Part shown: positions 35,555 through 43,001 of the stretch, piece after piece
Layout: each line of letters begins with the position of its first letter
Position numbering within the stretch: the stretch's first letter is position 1
Origin: Arctic95D-9 sp035967665
GTDB taxonomy: Bacteria > Verrucomicrobiota > Verrucomicrobiia > Verrucomicrobiales > DEV007
Reading direction: 5' to 3'
Assembly (NCBI GenBank): GCA_035967665.1
Contig: JAYWLB010000112.1
Span: 167,888-231,887, forward strand
Length of the DNA: 64,000 nucleotides
The notes under the pieces: generated by a model
Told to the model about the DNA's origin: nothing
The model's input: only the letters and a program-made list of their open reading frames with translations
Database searches by the model: none
Position numbers and translations under genes: made by a program

Positions 35555-36346
35555 ATGAGTTCACTTCAAGCAATACAGCCTCTTACTGCCTTCGCATCAG
35601 CGATGGTAATGGCGGGGTGTGTTCTTGGCGGACTTGTGAAAGCGGATGATTCCATCCAGGTTCGTGAATTGCAGGCTGCTCTTTCGCTTTCCCAGTCACA
35701 GCTGGCTAAGGAGAAGGGGCGCGCTGATGCACTTGAGGCTCAGCGTAAAGTGCTTGTAAAGAGTCTCTCTGAGGCGGTTCGGGTCAGCGAGGAGCAGGTA
35801 GTTGCTTCACGTGAGGCTCAATTGAAGCTTCAGGCGTTCGGTGTGGATCTCTTCACCCGTGACGAAAACAGTCTCGAGCAGCGTCTCTTGAAAGCGGTCC
35901 GTGATCTCGATATCTCCCAACAGGAGAATGAGAGACAGGCGAAAGCGCTTCACCAGTTGAGCGAGGCATTTCTTTCCTACCTGGGGCAGTCCCCGGATGT
36001 GGAGAAAGAGGCCCGTGACAAAGCCGGGAAGGCAATTGCGAAAGCCGGAAAGGCGATCGCTCCGTTGATCGACGATGAAGGGGCTCCCAGCGCCGTTGAG
36101 GGTTCACGGGTCGTCAGTCAGGATTCTGAGATCGGGCTTATCGTGTTTGATGCGGGGCGCCAGGAAGGGCTCCGGGTCGGAACACCGCTCACCGTTCTCC
36201 GTGGAGAGCGTCCTATTTTTACCGCGATGGTCGTTGACGTTCGCGAATCGATTTCCGGTGCTGTCCTTCAGGACAAAATCGCAGACGTGGAAGAAGTCGC
36301 CGTGGGAGACGGCATTAAATTGCTCCCAAACCAAACCAATTTTTAA
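35555..36346 (+). CDS. Exported coiled-coil protein of unknown function inside the S10 operon
   Basis: 263 aa. N-terminal hydrophobic segment (LTAFASAMVMAGCVLGGLVKA) suggests export or a single anchor. Residues about 33-160 are a strong coiled coil (QVRELQAALSLSQSQLAKEK, SLEQRLLKAVRDLDISQQEN). An Ala/Lys stretch with a KAGKAIA repeat follows. A C-terminal beta domain at about 185-260 (IGLIVFDAGRQEGLRVGTPL, IFTAMVVDVRESISGAVL, VGDGIKLLP) recalls the small barrels of MreC or FlgT C-terminal type, which is an inference. It is on the same strand with 29 bases to rpsS and 21 to rplV, so it is part of the ribosomal transcript. No ribosomal family matches. Confidence 0.75.
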   Translation: MSSLQAIQPLTAFASAMVMAGCVLGGLVKADDSIQVRELQAALSLSQSQLAKEKGRADALEAQRKVLVKSLSEAVRVSEEQVVASREAQLKLQAFGVDLFTRDENSLEQRLLKAVRDLDISQQENERQAKALHQLSEAFLSYLGQSPDVEKEARDKAGKAIAKAGKAIAPLIDDEGAPSAVEGSRVVSQDSEIGLIVFDAGRQEGLRVGTPLTVLRGERPIFTAMVVDVRESISGAVLQDKIADVEEVAVGDGIKLLPNQTNF

Positions 36347-36367
36347 GAGTTAATCAGTATCACAATC

Positions 36368-37102
36368 ATGGACGTCACTTCGACATACAAGTTTGCCCGG
36401 ATCTCGGCGCGTAAAGCGAGAGATGTAGCTCGTGAGATTCAAGGTCTGCCTGTTTCTGCGGCACTCGACCTTTTGAATTTCACTCCCCGTAAAGGAGCTG
36501 AGCTTTTCAATAAGACAATGAAAGCAGCTCTTGCTGATGCTGAGAACAACTTCGAGTTGTCAGTTGAAGGCCTCTTCGTGAAGAGCGCGGTAGTGGGTGA
36601 AGGTCCTACTTTCAAGCGTTTCAAGCCTCGTGCCCGTGGTTCTGCATCAGCAATCCTCAAGCGCACCAGCCATATTACGGTTGTTCTCAGTGATGATGCT
36701 CTCGCCACGCCGTCTGAAAAGAAAAAGCATGTTTCTGAAAAAGGCGCGAAAGCGGCTCCAAAGAAGGCTGCGGCAGAGAAAACAGCTCCAAAAAAGGAAG
36801 CTAAGAAGGAAGTTTCAGCGAAAAGTGATACTTCCGGTGGAGGACGTGTTGACGAGAAGCTCGGAATGGTTTATGACTCCGCCCCCGCAGAAGTTGACGA
36901 TCTTAAAGAGATCAATGGAGTTGGCCCCAAGCTTGAAGAAAAGCTCAATTCTATTGGAATTTATGTTTTCAAGCAGATCGCCGATTGGACCGATGCGAAT
37001 GTAGCGGAGTTCGATGAACTCCTCTCCTTCAAAGGACGCATTGAGAGGGACGAGTGGATTTCCAAGGCAAAGCAATTGCACGAGGAGAAGCACGGTAAGT
37101 AA
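36368..37102 (+). CDS. rplV: 50S ribosomal protein L22 fused to helix-hairpin-helix domain
   Basis: 244 aa, about twice the usual 110-120. Residues 1-112 are L22 (SARKARDVAREIQGLPVSAA, with the tunnel hairpin GPTFKRFKPRARGSASAIL and HITVVLS). A Lys/Ala/Glu linker spans about 118-160. The C-terminal about 75 residues form a helix-hairpin-helix domain (DDLKEINGVGPKLEEKLNSI, then GIYVFKQIADWTDANVAEFD). That domain is known as a C-terminal add-on in NuoE and some L21 proteins. No frameshift; the whole is one reading frame. The extra domain could bind nucleic acid at the ribosome surface. Confidence 0.95.
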   Translation: MDVTSTYKFARISARKARDVAREIQGLPVSAALDLLNFTPRKGAELFNKTMKAALADAENNFELSVEGLFVKSAVVGEGPTFKRFKPRARGSASAILKRTSHITVVLSDDALATPSEKKKHVSEKGAKAAPKKAAAEKTAPKKEAKKEVSAKSDTSGGGRVDEKLGMVYDSAPAEVDDLKEINGVGPKLEEKLNSIGIYVFKQIADWTDANVAEFDELLSFKGRIERDEWISKAKQLHEEKHGK

Positions 37103-37132
37103 TTTTTAGTAAGGATTTGGAATAATTGAGTT

Positions 37133-37909
37133 ATGGGACAGAAAGTACACCCGATTGGATTCAGGCTCGCCGTCAACAAGGACTGGCAGTCGAAGTGGTA
37201 TGCACCACAAGGTGAGTATGCGGATCAGCTGCATGTCGATCTTCGGATCCGCCGTTACCTTGAGAAGCGTCTTCAGAAAGGTGCTGTCTCCAGGGTGGTG
37301 ATCGAGCGTGCCTGGAACAGTGTTCGGGTGACTCTTCACACTTCACGTCCCGGTCTTATCATTGGTAAGCGCGGTGCAGAGATCGAGGTCATGACGAATG
37401 ACATCGGCAAAATGTGCCAGAACTCACAGGTCAAACTCGACATTCACGAGATCCGTCAGCCTGAGCTCGATGCTTCATGGGTAGCAGCCCAGGTGGCAAC
37501 TCAGCTTGAGCGTCGCGTTTCTTTCCGCCGTGCGATGAAGCGAACCATTCAGACAGCGATGGATTTCGGTGCTGAAGGTATTCGTATCCGTTGTGCCGGT
37601 CGTCTTGGTGGTGCTGATATCGCACGTGCCGAGCAGTATCGTGAGGGTAAAGTGCCGCTTCAGACGCTTCGTGTTCCTATCGACTATGGTTTCGCTGAGG
37701 CGGAGACCACGTGGGGAATCATTGGTTGCAAAGTTTGGATCAATAAGAAAGAAGGCGCCGGAAACGGTGAGGGTGGCAACAATCAGCGTGGCGGTGATCG
37801 TCGCGGTGGAGATCGTCGCGGAGGCGGAGATCGTCGCGGAGGCGGCGGTGGACGTGGTCCAGGCGGTGGCGGTCCTCGTGGCGGCGGAGGCGGAGGCCCT
37901 CGTTCATAG
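37133..37909 (+). CDS. rpsC: 30S ribosomal protein S3 with RGG-rich C-terminal tail
   Basis: 258 aa. Core: GQKVHPIGFRLAVNKDWQSK, the KH domain with LIIGKRGAEIEVM, and the C-terminal domain (GRLGGADIARAEQYREGKVP, LRVPIDYGFAEAETTWGIIG, KVWI). After residue about 208 comes a tail of about 50 residues made almost only of Gly, Arg and Asp (repeats of RRGGD and GGGG). It resembles eukaryotic RGG RNA-binding tails. The core is normal length. Confidence 0.97.
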   Translation: MGQKVHPIGFRLAVNKDWQSKWYAPQGEYADQLHVDLRIRRYLEKRLQKGAVSRVVIERAWNSVRVTLHTSRPGLIIGKRGAEIEVMTNDIGKMCQNSQVKLDIHEIRQPELDASWVAAQVATQLERRVSFRRAMKRTIQTAMDFGAEGIRIRCAGRLGGADIARAEQYREGKVPLQTLRVPIDYGFAEAETTWGIIGCKVWINKKEGAGNGEGGNNQRGGDRRGGDRRGGGDRRGGGGGRGPGGGGPRGGGGGGPRS

Positions 37910-37960
37910 TAAGCGATTCGATCGAATTATTAATTTTAACTAAAGTAGAGGAGAGAAGTT

Positions 37961-38377
37961 ATGCCTTTGATGCCCAAAAGAGTTAAGTTTCGCAAAACGC
38001 ACCGCGGCAGTCGTGCCGGTAATGCGCAGCGCGGAACCAAAGTGAGCTTTGGTGAGTATGGTCTGCAGTGTCTTGGACGCGACTGGATCACAAACCGCCA
38101 GATCGAAGCTTGTCGTATTTCAATCAACCGTTACCTCAAACGTAAAGGTAAGGTCTGGATTCGAATTTTCCCTCACAAGCCGGTTACGGCCCGTCCACCT
38201 GAAACTCGAATGGGTAAAGGTAAGGGTCCGGTTGAGCACTGGGTAGCTGTGGTTCGTCCCGGCACAATGATGTTTGAGATTTCCGGTGTTTCGGAAACTC
38301 AGGCAAAGGAGGCGCTTCGTCTCGCAGCAAATAAACTGGGTGTGCGTTGCCGTTTCGTTCGCCGTTCCGATCAGTAG
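37961..38377 (+). CDS. rplP: 50S ribosomal protein L16
   Basis: 138 aa. MPKRVKFRKTHRGSRAGNAQ, FGEYGLQCLGRDWITNRQIE, VWIRIFPHKPVTARPPETRM with the conserved Arg (hydroxylation site in some species), and GKGKGPVEHWVAVVRPG. One of the few genes here with a clear ribosome site (GAGGAGAG). Confidence 0.98.
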   Translation: MPLMPKRVKFRKTHRGSRAGNAQRGTKVSFGEYGLQCLGRDWITNRQIEACRISINRYLKRKGKVWIRIFPHKPVTARPPETRMGKGKGPVEHWVAVVRPGTMMFEISGVSETQAKEALRLAANKLGVRCRFVRRSDQ

Positions 38378-38404
38378 AATCGTTTACCTGAAAGTTATTT
38401 TATC

Positions 38405-38614
38405 ATGGCTACTAAAATTAAAGATTTCCGCGAAATGAGCGCAGACGAGCTGGGAACAGCGCGTCGTGACATGAAGGAGGAAGCGCTTCACTTGCGCATC
38501 CAGAAGGAGAGCGGACAGATCGAGAATCCAGCGCGTATTCATCAGATTCGCCGCGACATTGCCCGTATCGAAACCATTCTCAGCGAAAAACGTAACGCCG
38601 AGGCAAGTAACTGA
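38405..38614 (+). CDS. rpmC: 50S ribosomal protein L29
   Basis: 69 aa, two-helix protein: DFREMSADELGTARRDMKEE, then LRIQKESGQIENPARIHQIR and RDIARIETILSEK. Normal size. At the tunnel exit next to L23. Position between rplP and rpsQ is standard. Confidence 0.97.
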   Translation: MATKIKDFREMSADELGTARRDMKEEALHLRIQKESGQIENPARIHQIRRDIARIETILSEKRNAEASN

Positions 38615-38661
38615 TAGAGAAGGTTTAGAATAACGTTCTCAGTTAAGAAGAAAGTATTTAG

Positions 38662-38931
38662 ATGAGTGATTCAGAAAATCAAAAGCAGCCAGGATTGCAG
38701 AAAACACGTGTAGGTGTTGTGACTTCCGATGGAATGACCAAGACAATCGTCGTGGAAGTAATGCGCCGGGTTCCCCATCCGCGTTTCAAGAAGATCGTGA
38801 AGAAGACTTCCAAGTTTTTTGCTCACGATGAAGAAGGGCAGGCCAAAGTTGGTGATCGCGTCCTGATCGGAGAGACGAAGCCACGCAGCAAGAAGAAGTG
38901 TTGGGAGCTTAAGGAGGTTCTCTCTCACTAA
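38662..38931 (+). CDS. rpsQ: 30S ribosomal protein S17
   Basis: 89 aa. OB-fold: TRVGVVTSDGMTKTIVVEVM, HPRFKKIVKKTSKFFAHDEE and VGDRVLIGETKPRSKKKCWE. It has a short N-terminal addition of about 12 residues (SDSENQKQPGLQ). No clear ribosome binding site. Confidence 0.97.
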   Translation: MSDSENQKQPGLQKTRVGVVTSDGMTKTIVVEVMRRVPHPRFKKIVKKTSKFFAHDEEGQAKVGDRVLIGETKPRSKKKCWELKEVLSH

Positions 38932-39023
38932 AATCAGGGCATAGCCCGAAAGCTTGACTCCGCGCCGATGGTGCTAACGGGGTTGATCATTATTCAAATC
39001 AAACTTTACCAATTTACAAAGTC

Positions 39024-39389
39024 ATGATTCAGATGGAATCCAAAGTTCAGGTGGCCGATAATACGGGCGCCCGTGTCGCCAAGATGATCGGTGTGATCGG
39101 GACTCGTTCCCGCTCAGCTGGTGTCGGTGATGTTATTACGGCTCACATTCGTGAGGCGATCCCAACCGCCAATGTTAAGAAGGGTGATGTGGTTCGCGCC
39201 GTAGTCGTTCGGACTGCAGCTCCGATTCGCCGCAGTGATGGTTCCATTCTGCGTTTTGACAGTAATGCAATCGTCATCCTTAACGATGACAAGAACCCTA
39301 AGGGAACCCGTATCTTCGGTCCTGTTGCAAGGGAGCTTCGTGAAAAGAATTACATGAAGATCGTTTCTCTGGCACCAGAGGTTCTTTAA
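39024..39389 (+). CDS. rplN: 50S ribosomal protein L14
   Basis: 121 aa. MIQMESKVQVADNTGARVAK opening, VKKGDVVRAVVVRTAAPIRR, FDSNAIVILNDDKNPKGTRI and the ending LREKNYMKIVSLAPEVL. Normal. Confidence 0.98.
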   Translation: MIQMESKVQVADNTGARVAKMIGVIGTRSRSAGVGDVITAHIREAIPTANVKKGDVVRAVVVRTAAPIRRSDGSILRFDSNAIVILNDDKNPKGTRIFGPVARELREKNYMKIVSLAPEVL

Positions 39390-39423
39390 TTCAGATTATT
39401 AAGTTTAGACGGGATAAAGTATC

Positions 39424-39666
39424 ATGGGAAACCGAGTGAAAACACACGTGAAAAAGAATGACGAAGTAGTCGTCATTTCAGGCAACCACAAGGGAGAGAA
39501 GGGACGTGTCCTGCAGGTCTTTCCTCACAAGTCCCAGGTGATTGTTGAGGGGGTTCGCCTCATCAAAAAGCATCAGAAGCGCAGTCAGGACAGTCCTGAT
39601 GGCGGAATTATCGAGCGTGAAGGCCCGCTCCACATCTCGAATGTGAAAATCGTTTCCGAAGCCTAA
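39424..39666 (+). CDS. rplX: 50S ribosomal protein L24
   Basis: 80 aa. The KOW motif is plain: VKKNDEVVVISGNHKGEKGR with VLQVFPHKSQVIVEG. It is shorter than the typical 100-105 aa at the C-terminus but contains the complete KOW core. Position between rplN and rplE is standard. Confidence 0.96.
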   Translation: MGNRVKTHVKKNDEVVVISGNHKGEKGRVLQVFPHKSQVIVEGVRLIKKHQKRSQDSPDGGIIEREGPLHISNVKIVSEA

Positions 39667-39692
39667 TCTAATATTTAAGCAGTAGCATAGTT

Positions 39693-40250
39693 ATGGAACT
39701 CGCACTCAAAGAAGTTTACAAAGCCAAGGCAATTCCGGGACTTAAGGAAAAGTTCAATTACGGTAATGTGCACCAGATCCCGACTCTCGAGAAAATCGTT
39801 CTCAATTCGGGTTTTGGCCGCGAGGATGACCGCAAGTCAGCCATGGAAAACGTGATCGAGGATCTCGGTCGCATCACTGGTCAGCGCGCAGTTCCAACGA
39901 AAGCGAAGATGGCTATCTCCAACTTTAAGTTGAGAGCAGAGGATGTCGTCGGTGCCCGTGTCACCCTTCGTGGGCGTCAGATGTGGGAATTCCTCGATCG
40001 CTTCATCAATGTTGCGTCTCCGACGATTCGTGACTTTCGCGGACTTTCTTATAAGTCATTTGATGGTAACGGTAACTACACCGTTGGTATCAGCGATCAC
40101 ACGATTTTTCCTGAGATCGAACTCGATAAAGTCACCCGGACAATCGGTTTCGATATGACTATCGTCACCACAGCGAAAACAAATGATGAGGCGCGCGAGC
40201 TTCTCGCATTGTTGGGAATGCCGTTTCGTAAAGAGAATCAGGCAGCATAA
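39693..40250 (+). CDS. rplE: 50S ribosomal protein L5
   Basis: 185 aa. MELALKEVYKAKAIPGLKEK, then LGRITGQRAVPTKAKMAISN, LRGRQMWEFLDRFINVASPT and RDFRGLSYKSFDGNGNYTVG. 5S rRNA binder. The next gene is rpsH: the usual rpsN between them is missing. Confidence 0.98.
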   Translation: MELALKEVYKAKAIPGLKEKFNYGNVHQIPTLEKIVLNSGFGREDDRKSAMENVIEDLGRITGQRAVPTKAKMAISNFKLRAEDVVGARVTLRGRQMWEFLDRFINVASPTIRDFRGLSYKSFDGNGNYTVGISDHTIFPEIELDKVTRTIGFDMTIVTTAKTNDEARELLALLGMPFRKENQAA

Positions 40251-40288
40251 TTCAATTTTTTAAAGTCACACTTATACCTAAAGGAACC

Positions 40289-40687
40289 ATGGCCGTTGTC
40301 AGTGATCCCATTTCAGATTTCCTCACCCGTCTTAAAAATGCCACTCGTGCGCATAAAGAAGACTTCAGTGCGCCCTACTCGAAGATCAAGGAGCAGATTG
40401 CCCGGATCCTCAAAGAGGAAGGCTACATCTGGTCATACGAGAAGACAGGTGAAGGCGTAAATGCCGTCATTAAAGTTCGTCCAAAGTATACAGGGCCAAC
40501 TCCGGCACTTAAGGATCTTAAGCGTGTCAGTCGTCCCGGTTTGCGCCGGTATGTCGGATCGGACGATATCCCCAAGGTCCTCGGAGGCATGGGAATTACG
40601 ATTCTTTCCACATCAAAGGGTATTATGGCCGGTCATTCTGCGCGTAAGCAGAACATCGGTGGAGAGCTGCTGGCTCTCGTTTGGTAA
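40289..40687 (+). CDS. rpsH: 30S ribosomal protein S8
   Basis: 132 aa. VSDPISDFLTRLKNATRAHK opening and the 16S-binding ending LSTSKGIMAGHSARKQNIGG with ELLALVW. AGGA precedes the ATG. In other bacteria S8 represses the spc operon; here it stands directly after rplE. Confidence 0.98.
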   Translation: MAVVSDPISDFLTRLKNATRAHKEDFSAPYSKIKEQIARILKEEGYIWSYEKTGEGVNAVIKVRPKYTGPTPALKDLKRVSRPGLRRYVGSDDIPKVLGGMGITILSTSKGIMAGHSARKQNIGGELLALVW

Positions 40688-40722
40688 GGTTGCCAGTTTT
40701 TAAGTCTAACAAAGAGTGAATC

Positions 40723-41262
40723 ATGTCACGGATAGGTAAGCAGCAAATAAGTCTCCCGGAGAAAGTGGAGGTCAAAGTGTCGGATGACTCCAGTTTTTCC
40801 GTCGAAGGCCCTAAGGGTAAGCTCGAATGGGCGATTCCTGCAGGTCTCAACATCGAGCAGGAAGATGGATCTCTTCAGGTGACCAGGGATTCTGAAGCAA
40901 GAGAAGTTCGTGCGATGCATGGGACAGCTCGTGCCCTTATCGCGAATATGATTGAAGGTGTCTCCAATGGCTTCGTAAGAGAGCTGGAGATTCAGGGAGT
41001 TGGTTTCCGTGCTGCGATCAAAGGTAGTGACCTTGATCTCAGCCTCGGTTTCTCACACCCCGTGCTTCACCCGATTCCTGACGGTTTGACAGTGACGGTT
41101 GAAAACAACACCGCGATCAAAGTCGAAGGGATTGACAAGCAGTTGGTTGGCCAGTTTGCCGCCGATGTCAGGTCTTATTACCCGCCGGAGCCCTACAAAG
41201 GTAAGGGTGTCCGCTACAAAGGTGAGCATGTTCGCCGCAAGCAGGGTAAGAGTGTTAAGTAA
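40723..41262 (+). CDS. rplF: 50S ribosomal protein L6
   Basis: 179 aa. MSRIGKQQISLPEKVEVKVS, then the duplicated alpha/beta fold with VEGPKGKLEW and the ending PPEPYKGKGVRYKGEHVRRK. Normal length. Confidence 0.98.
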   Translation: MSRIGKQQISLPEKVEVKVSDDSSFSVEGPKGKLEWAIPAGLNIEQEDGSLQVTRDSEAREVRAMHGTARALIANMIEGVSNGFVRELEIQGVGFRAAIKGSDLDLSLGFSHPVLHPIPDGLTVTVENNTAIKVEGIDKQLVGQFAADVRSYYPPEPYKGKGVRYKGEHVRRKQGKSVK

Positions 41263-41296
41263 TTAGGTAGGTAGCTACCGCAACGATTTATATACG

Positions 41297-41653
41297 ATGA
41301 GTGTTTACGTTCGAAAAAGTGCACGTGCCAAAGTAAGGCGCAGAATTCGGAAGAAGATTTCCGGAACCGCAGCGCGCCCCCGTTTGGCGGTGCACTTCTC
41401 CAATCAAAATGTCTATGCCCAGGTCATCGATGACGAGGCGGGTAAGACTCTGGCTTCGGCTTCAACTCTTGATAAAGGGCTTGCGGCAAAGGGTGCCAGT
41501 AAAGAATCTGCCGCCAAGATTGGTGAGGCAGTTGCCAAGGCGGCTAAGTCAGCCAAAATCGAGGCGGTAGTCTTTGATCGCGGTGGCTTCCAGTTCCATG
41601 GTAAAGTGAAGGCACTTGCCGATGCTGCTCGTGAAGCAGGACTTAACTTCTAA
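41297..41653 (+). CDS. rplR: 50S ribosomal protein L18
   Basis: 118 aa. RRRIRKKISGTAARPRLAVH, FSNQNVYAQVIDDEAGKTLA and the ending FDRGGFQFHGKVKALADAAR with EAGLNF. 5S rRNA binder. Followed by rpsE, 13 bases on. Confidence 0.98.
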   Translation: MSVYVRKSARAKVRRRIRKKISGTAARPRLAVHFSNQNVYAQVIDDEAGKTLASASTLDKGLAAKGASKESAAKIGEAVAKAAKSAKIEAVVFDRGGFQFHGKVKALADAAREAGLNF

Positions 41654-41666
41654 ATTTCGATATCAA

Positions 41667-42440
41667 ATGAGCGACGAGAAGGACAACGAAAACAAGCCCG
41701 AAGAGGAAGTGGTTGAGGCCGCCTCTACGGAAGCAACAGCTGCGCCTGCGGCTGAAACAGAAGCCCCTGCGGCATCTGATGAGGCTGCTGCTGCGGCTGG
41801 AACTGATGCTGCTGAAGGTGGCGAGACTCCCGATGCGGGCAAGTTCGACAAGCTCGAGAAAGCACAGCAGATCCTGAAGGATTCTGCTCCTTCCGGCGGT
41901 AATTTCCGTCCGTCACGTCCCGGAGGCTTCCAGCGTGGTGGTCCTCGTGAAGTGGAAGATGACGGCAGCTTTGAAAAAGTGGTTCACATCAACCGTTGTG
42001 CCAAAGTGGTCAAGGGTGGACGTCGCTTCAGCTTCAGTGCTCTCGTTGTCACTGGTGACAAAGAAGGCAAGGTTGGATTCGGATTCGGTAAGGCTAAAGA
42101 GGTCGCCGAGTGCATTAAGAAAGCCAGCGAAGCCGCTAAGAAATCAATGGTGGCTGTGAAGGTTACCAATAACACAATTCCTCATCCGGTCATTGGTGAG
42201 CATGGCGGTGGTCGTGTTCTCCTTCGTCCCGCGTCTCCCGGAACCGGTCTTATTGCCGGTGGTGGAGTGCGTGCTGTTGTTGAAGCAGCCGGAATCAAAG
42301 ATGTTCTCGCGAAATCAATGGGATCGAATAACCACGCAAACGTGGTGAAGGCGACTTTGAATGCGCTTGAGCAGCTTCGCACCAAAGAAGAGATTTACTC
42401 ACTTCGCGGTAAGCGTCTCGCCGAAAAGAAGGCGCTGTAA
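41667..42440 (+). CDS. rpsE: 30S ribosomal protein S5 with acidic N-terminal extension
   Basis: 257 aa against about 165 usual. The start at 41667 lies just after the rplR stop. Residues 1-85 are an Ala/Glu/Pro-rich acidic tail (DEKDNENKPEEEVVEAASTE) ending in a short Gly/Arg/Pro patch (GGNFRPSRPGGFQRGGPREV). The S5 core follows: FEKVVHINRCAKVVKGGRRF, GFGFGKAKEVAECIKKASEA and HPVIGEHGGGRVLLRPASPG. The next gene is rplO; rpmD (L30) is absent from its usual place. Confidence 0.97.
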   Translation: MSDEKDNENKPEEEVVEAASTEATAAPAAETEAPAASDEAAAAAGTDAAEGGETPDAGKFDKLEKAQQILKDSAPSGGNFRPSRPGGFQRGGPREVEDDGSFEKVVHINRCAKVVKGGRRFSFSALVVTGDKEGKVGFGFGKAKEVAECIKKASEAAKKSMVAVKVTNNTIPHPVIGEHGGGRVLLRPASPGTGLIAGGGVRAVVEAAGIKDVLAKSMGSNNHANVVKATLNALEQLRTKEEIYSLRGKRLAEKKAL

Positions 42441-42469
42441 TTGACTGTAATTTTTAACTTATTTGACTG

Positions 42470-42913
42470 ATGAAACTTCACGATTTAAAACCTGAGCCAG
42501 GATCCAAGCACCGTCGTCGTCGCGTTGGTCGTGGAGAGAGTTCGGGCCTGGGTAAGACAAGTGGTAAAGGACACAAGGGGCAGAAGTCCCGTTCAGGTGC
42601 CTCGATTCGCCCCGGTTTCGAAGGTGGCCAGATGCCACTTGCGCGTCGTCTTCCTAAAAAGGGATTCAACAACGCTCAGTTCAAAACTAAGTTTGCAATC
42701 GTCAACGTTTGCGATCTTGAAGCCAAATTCGAAGACGGTGCAACCGTGAACGAAGAGTCGCTCCGCGCCTGTGGTTTGGTAAAAGGCATCTACGATGCGA
42801 TCAAAGTCCTCTCAAATGGCGAGCTTTCTAAAAAGCTCACCGTTGATGTCGATAAGGTCTCCGCAGTTGCTAAAGAGAAAATCGAAAAAGCAGGCGGAAG
42901 CCTCGCCGAATAG
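42470..42913 (+). CDS. rplO: 50S ribosomal protein L15
   Basis: 147 aa. MKLHDLKPEPGSKHRRRRVG, RGESSGLGKTSGKGHKGQKS and FEGGQMPLARRLPKKGF are the family hallmarks. A strong terminator follows 15 bases after the stop. Confidence 0.98.
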   Translation: MKLHDLKPEPGSKHRRRRVGRGESSGLGKTSGKGHKGQKSRSGASIRPGFEGGQMPLARRLPKKGFNNAQFKTKFAIVNVCDLEAKFEDGATVNEESLRACGLVKGIYDAIKVLSNGELSKKLTVDVDKVSAVAKEKIEKAGGSLAE

Positions 42914-42927
42914 GCTTAGTCCTTTCG

Positions 42928-42962
42928 GGGCGGTGGAAGATTCCATCGCCCTTCTTTTTTTT
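42928..42962 (+). terminator. Rho-independent terminator between rplO and secY
   Basis: GGGCGGTGG (42928-42936) pairs with CCATCGCCC (42943-42951, one G-U) around a six-base loop, followed by TTCTTTTTTTT (42952-42962). It is as strong as any in the window and splits the ribosomal cluster. Confidence 0.85.
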
Positions 42963-43001
42963 GTCCATCCCACTTTTCTAAACTGTACGCCTTTTTGTCT
43001 G

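Noticed and set aside
42795..43001. N-terminal extension of SecY into rplO
   Set aside because: It overlaps L15 and the terminator and does not match SecY, which begins at 43002.
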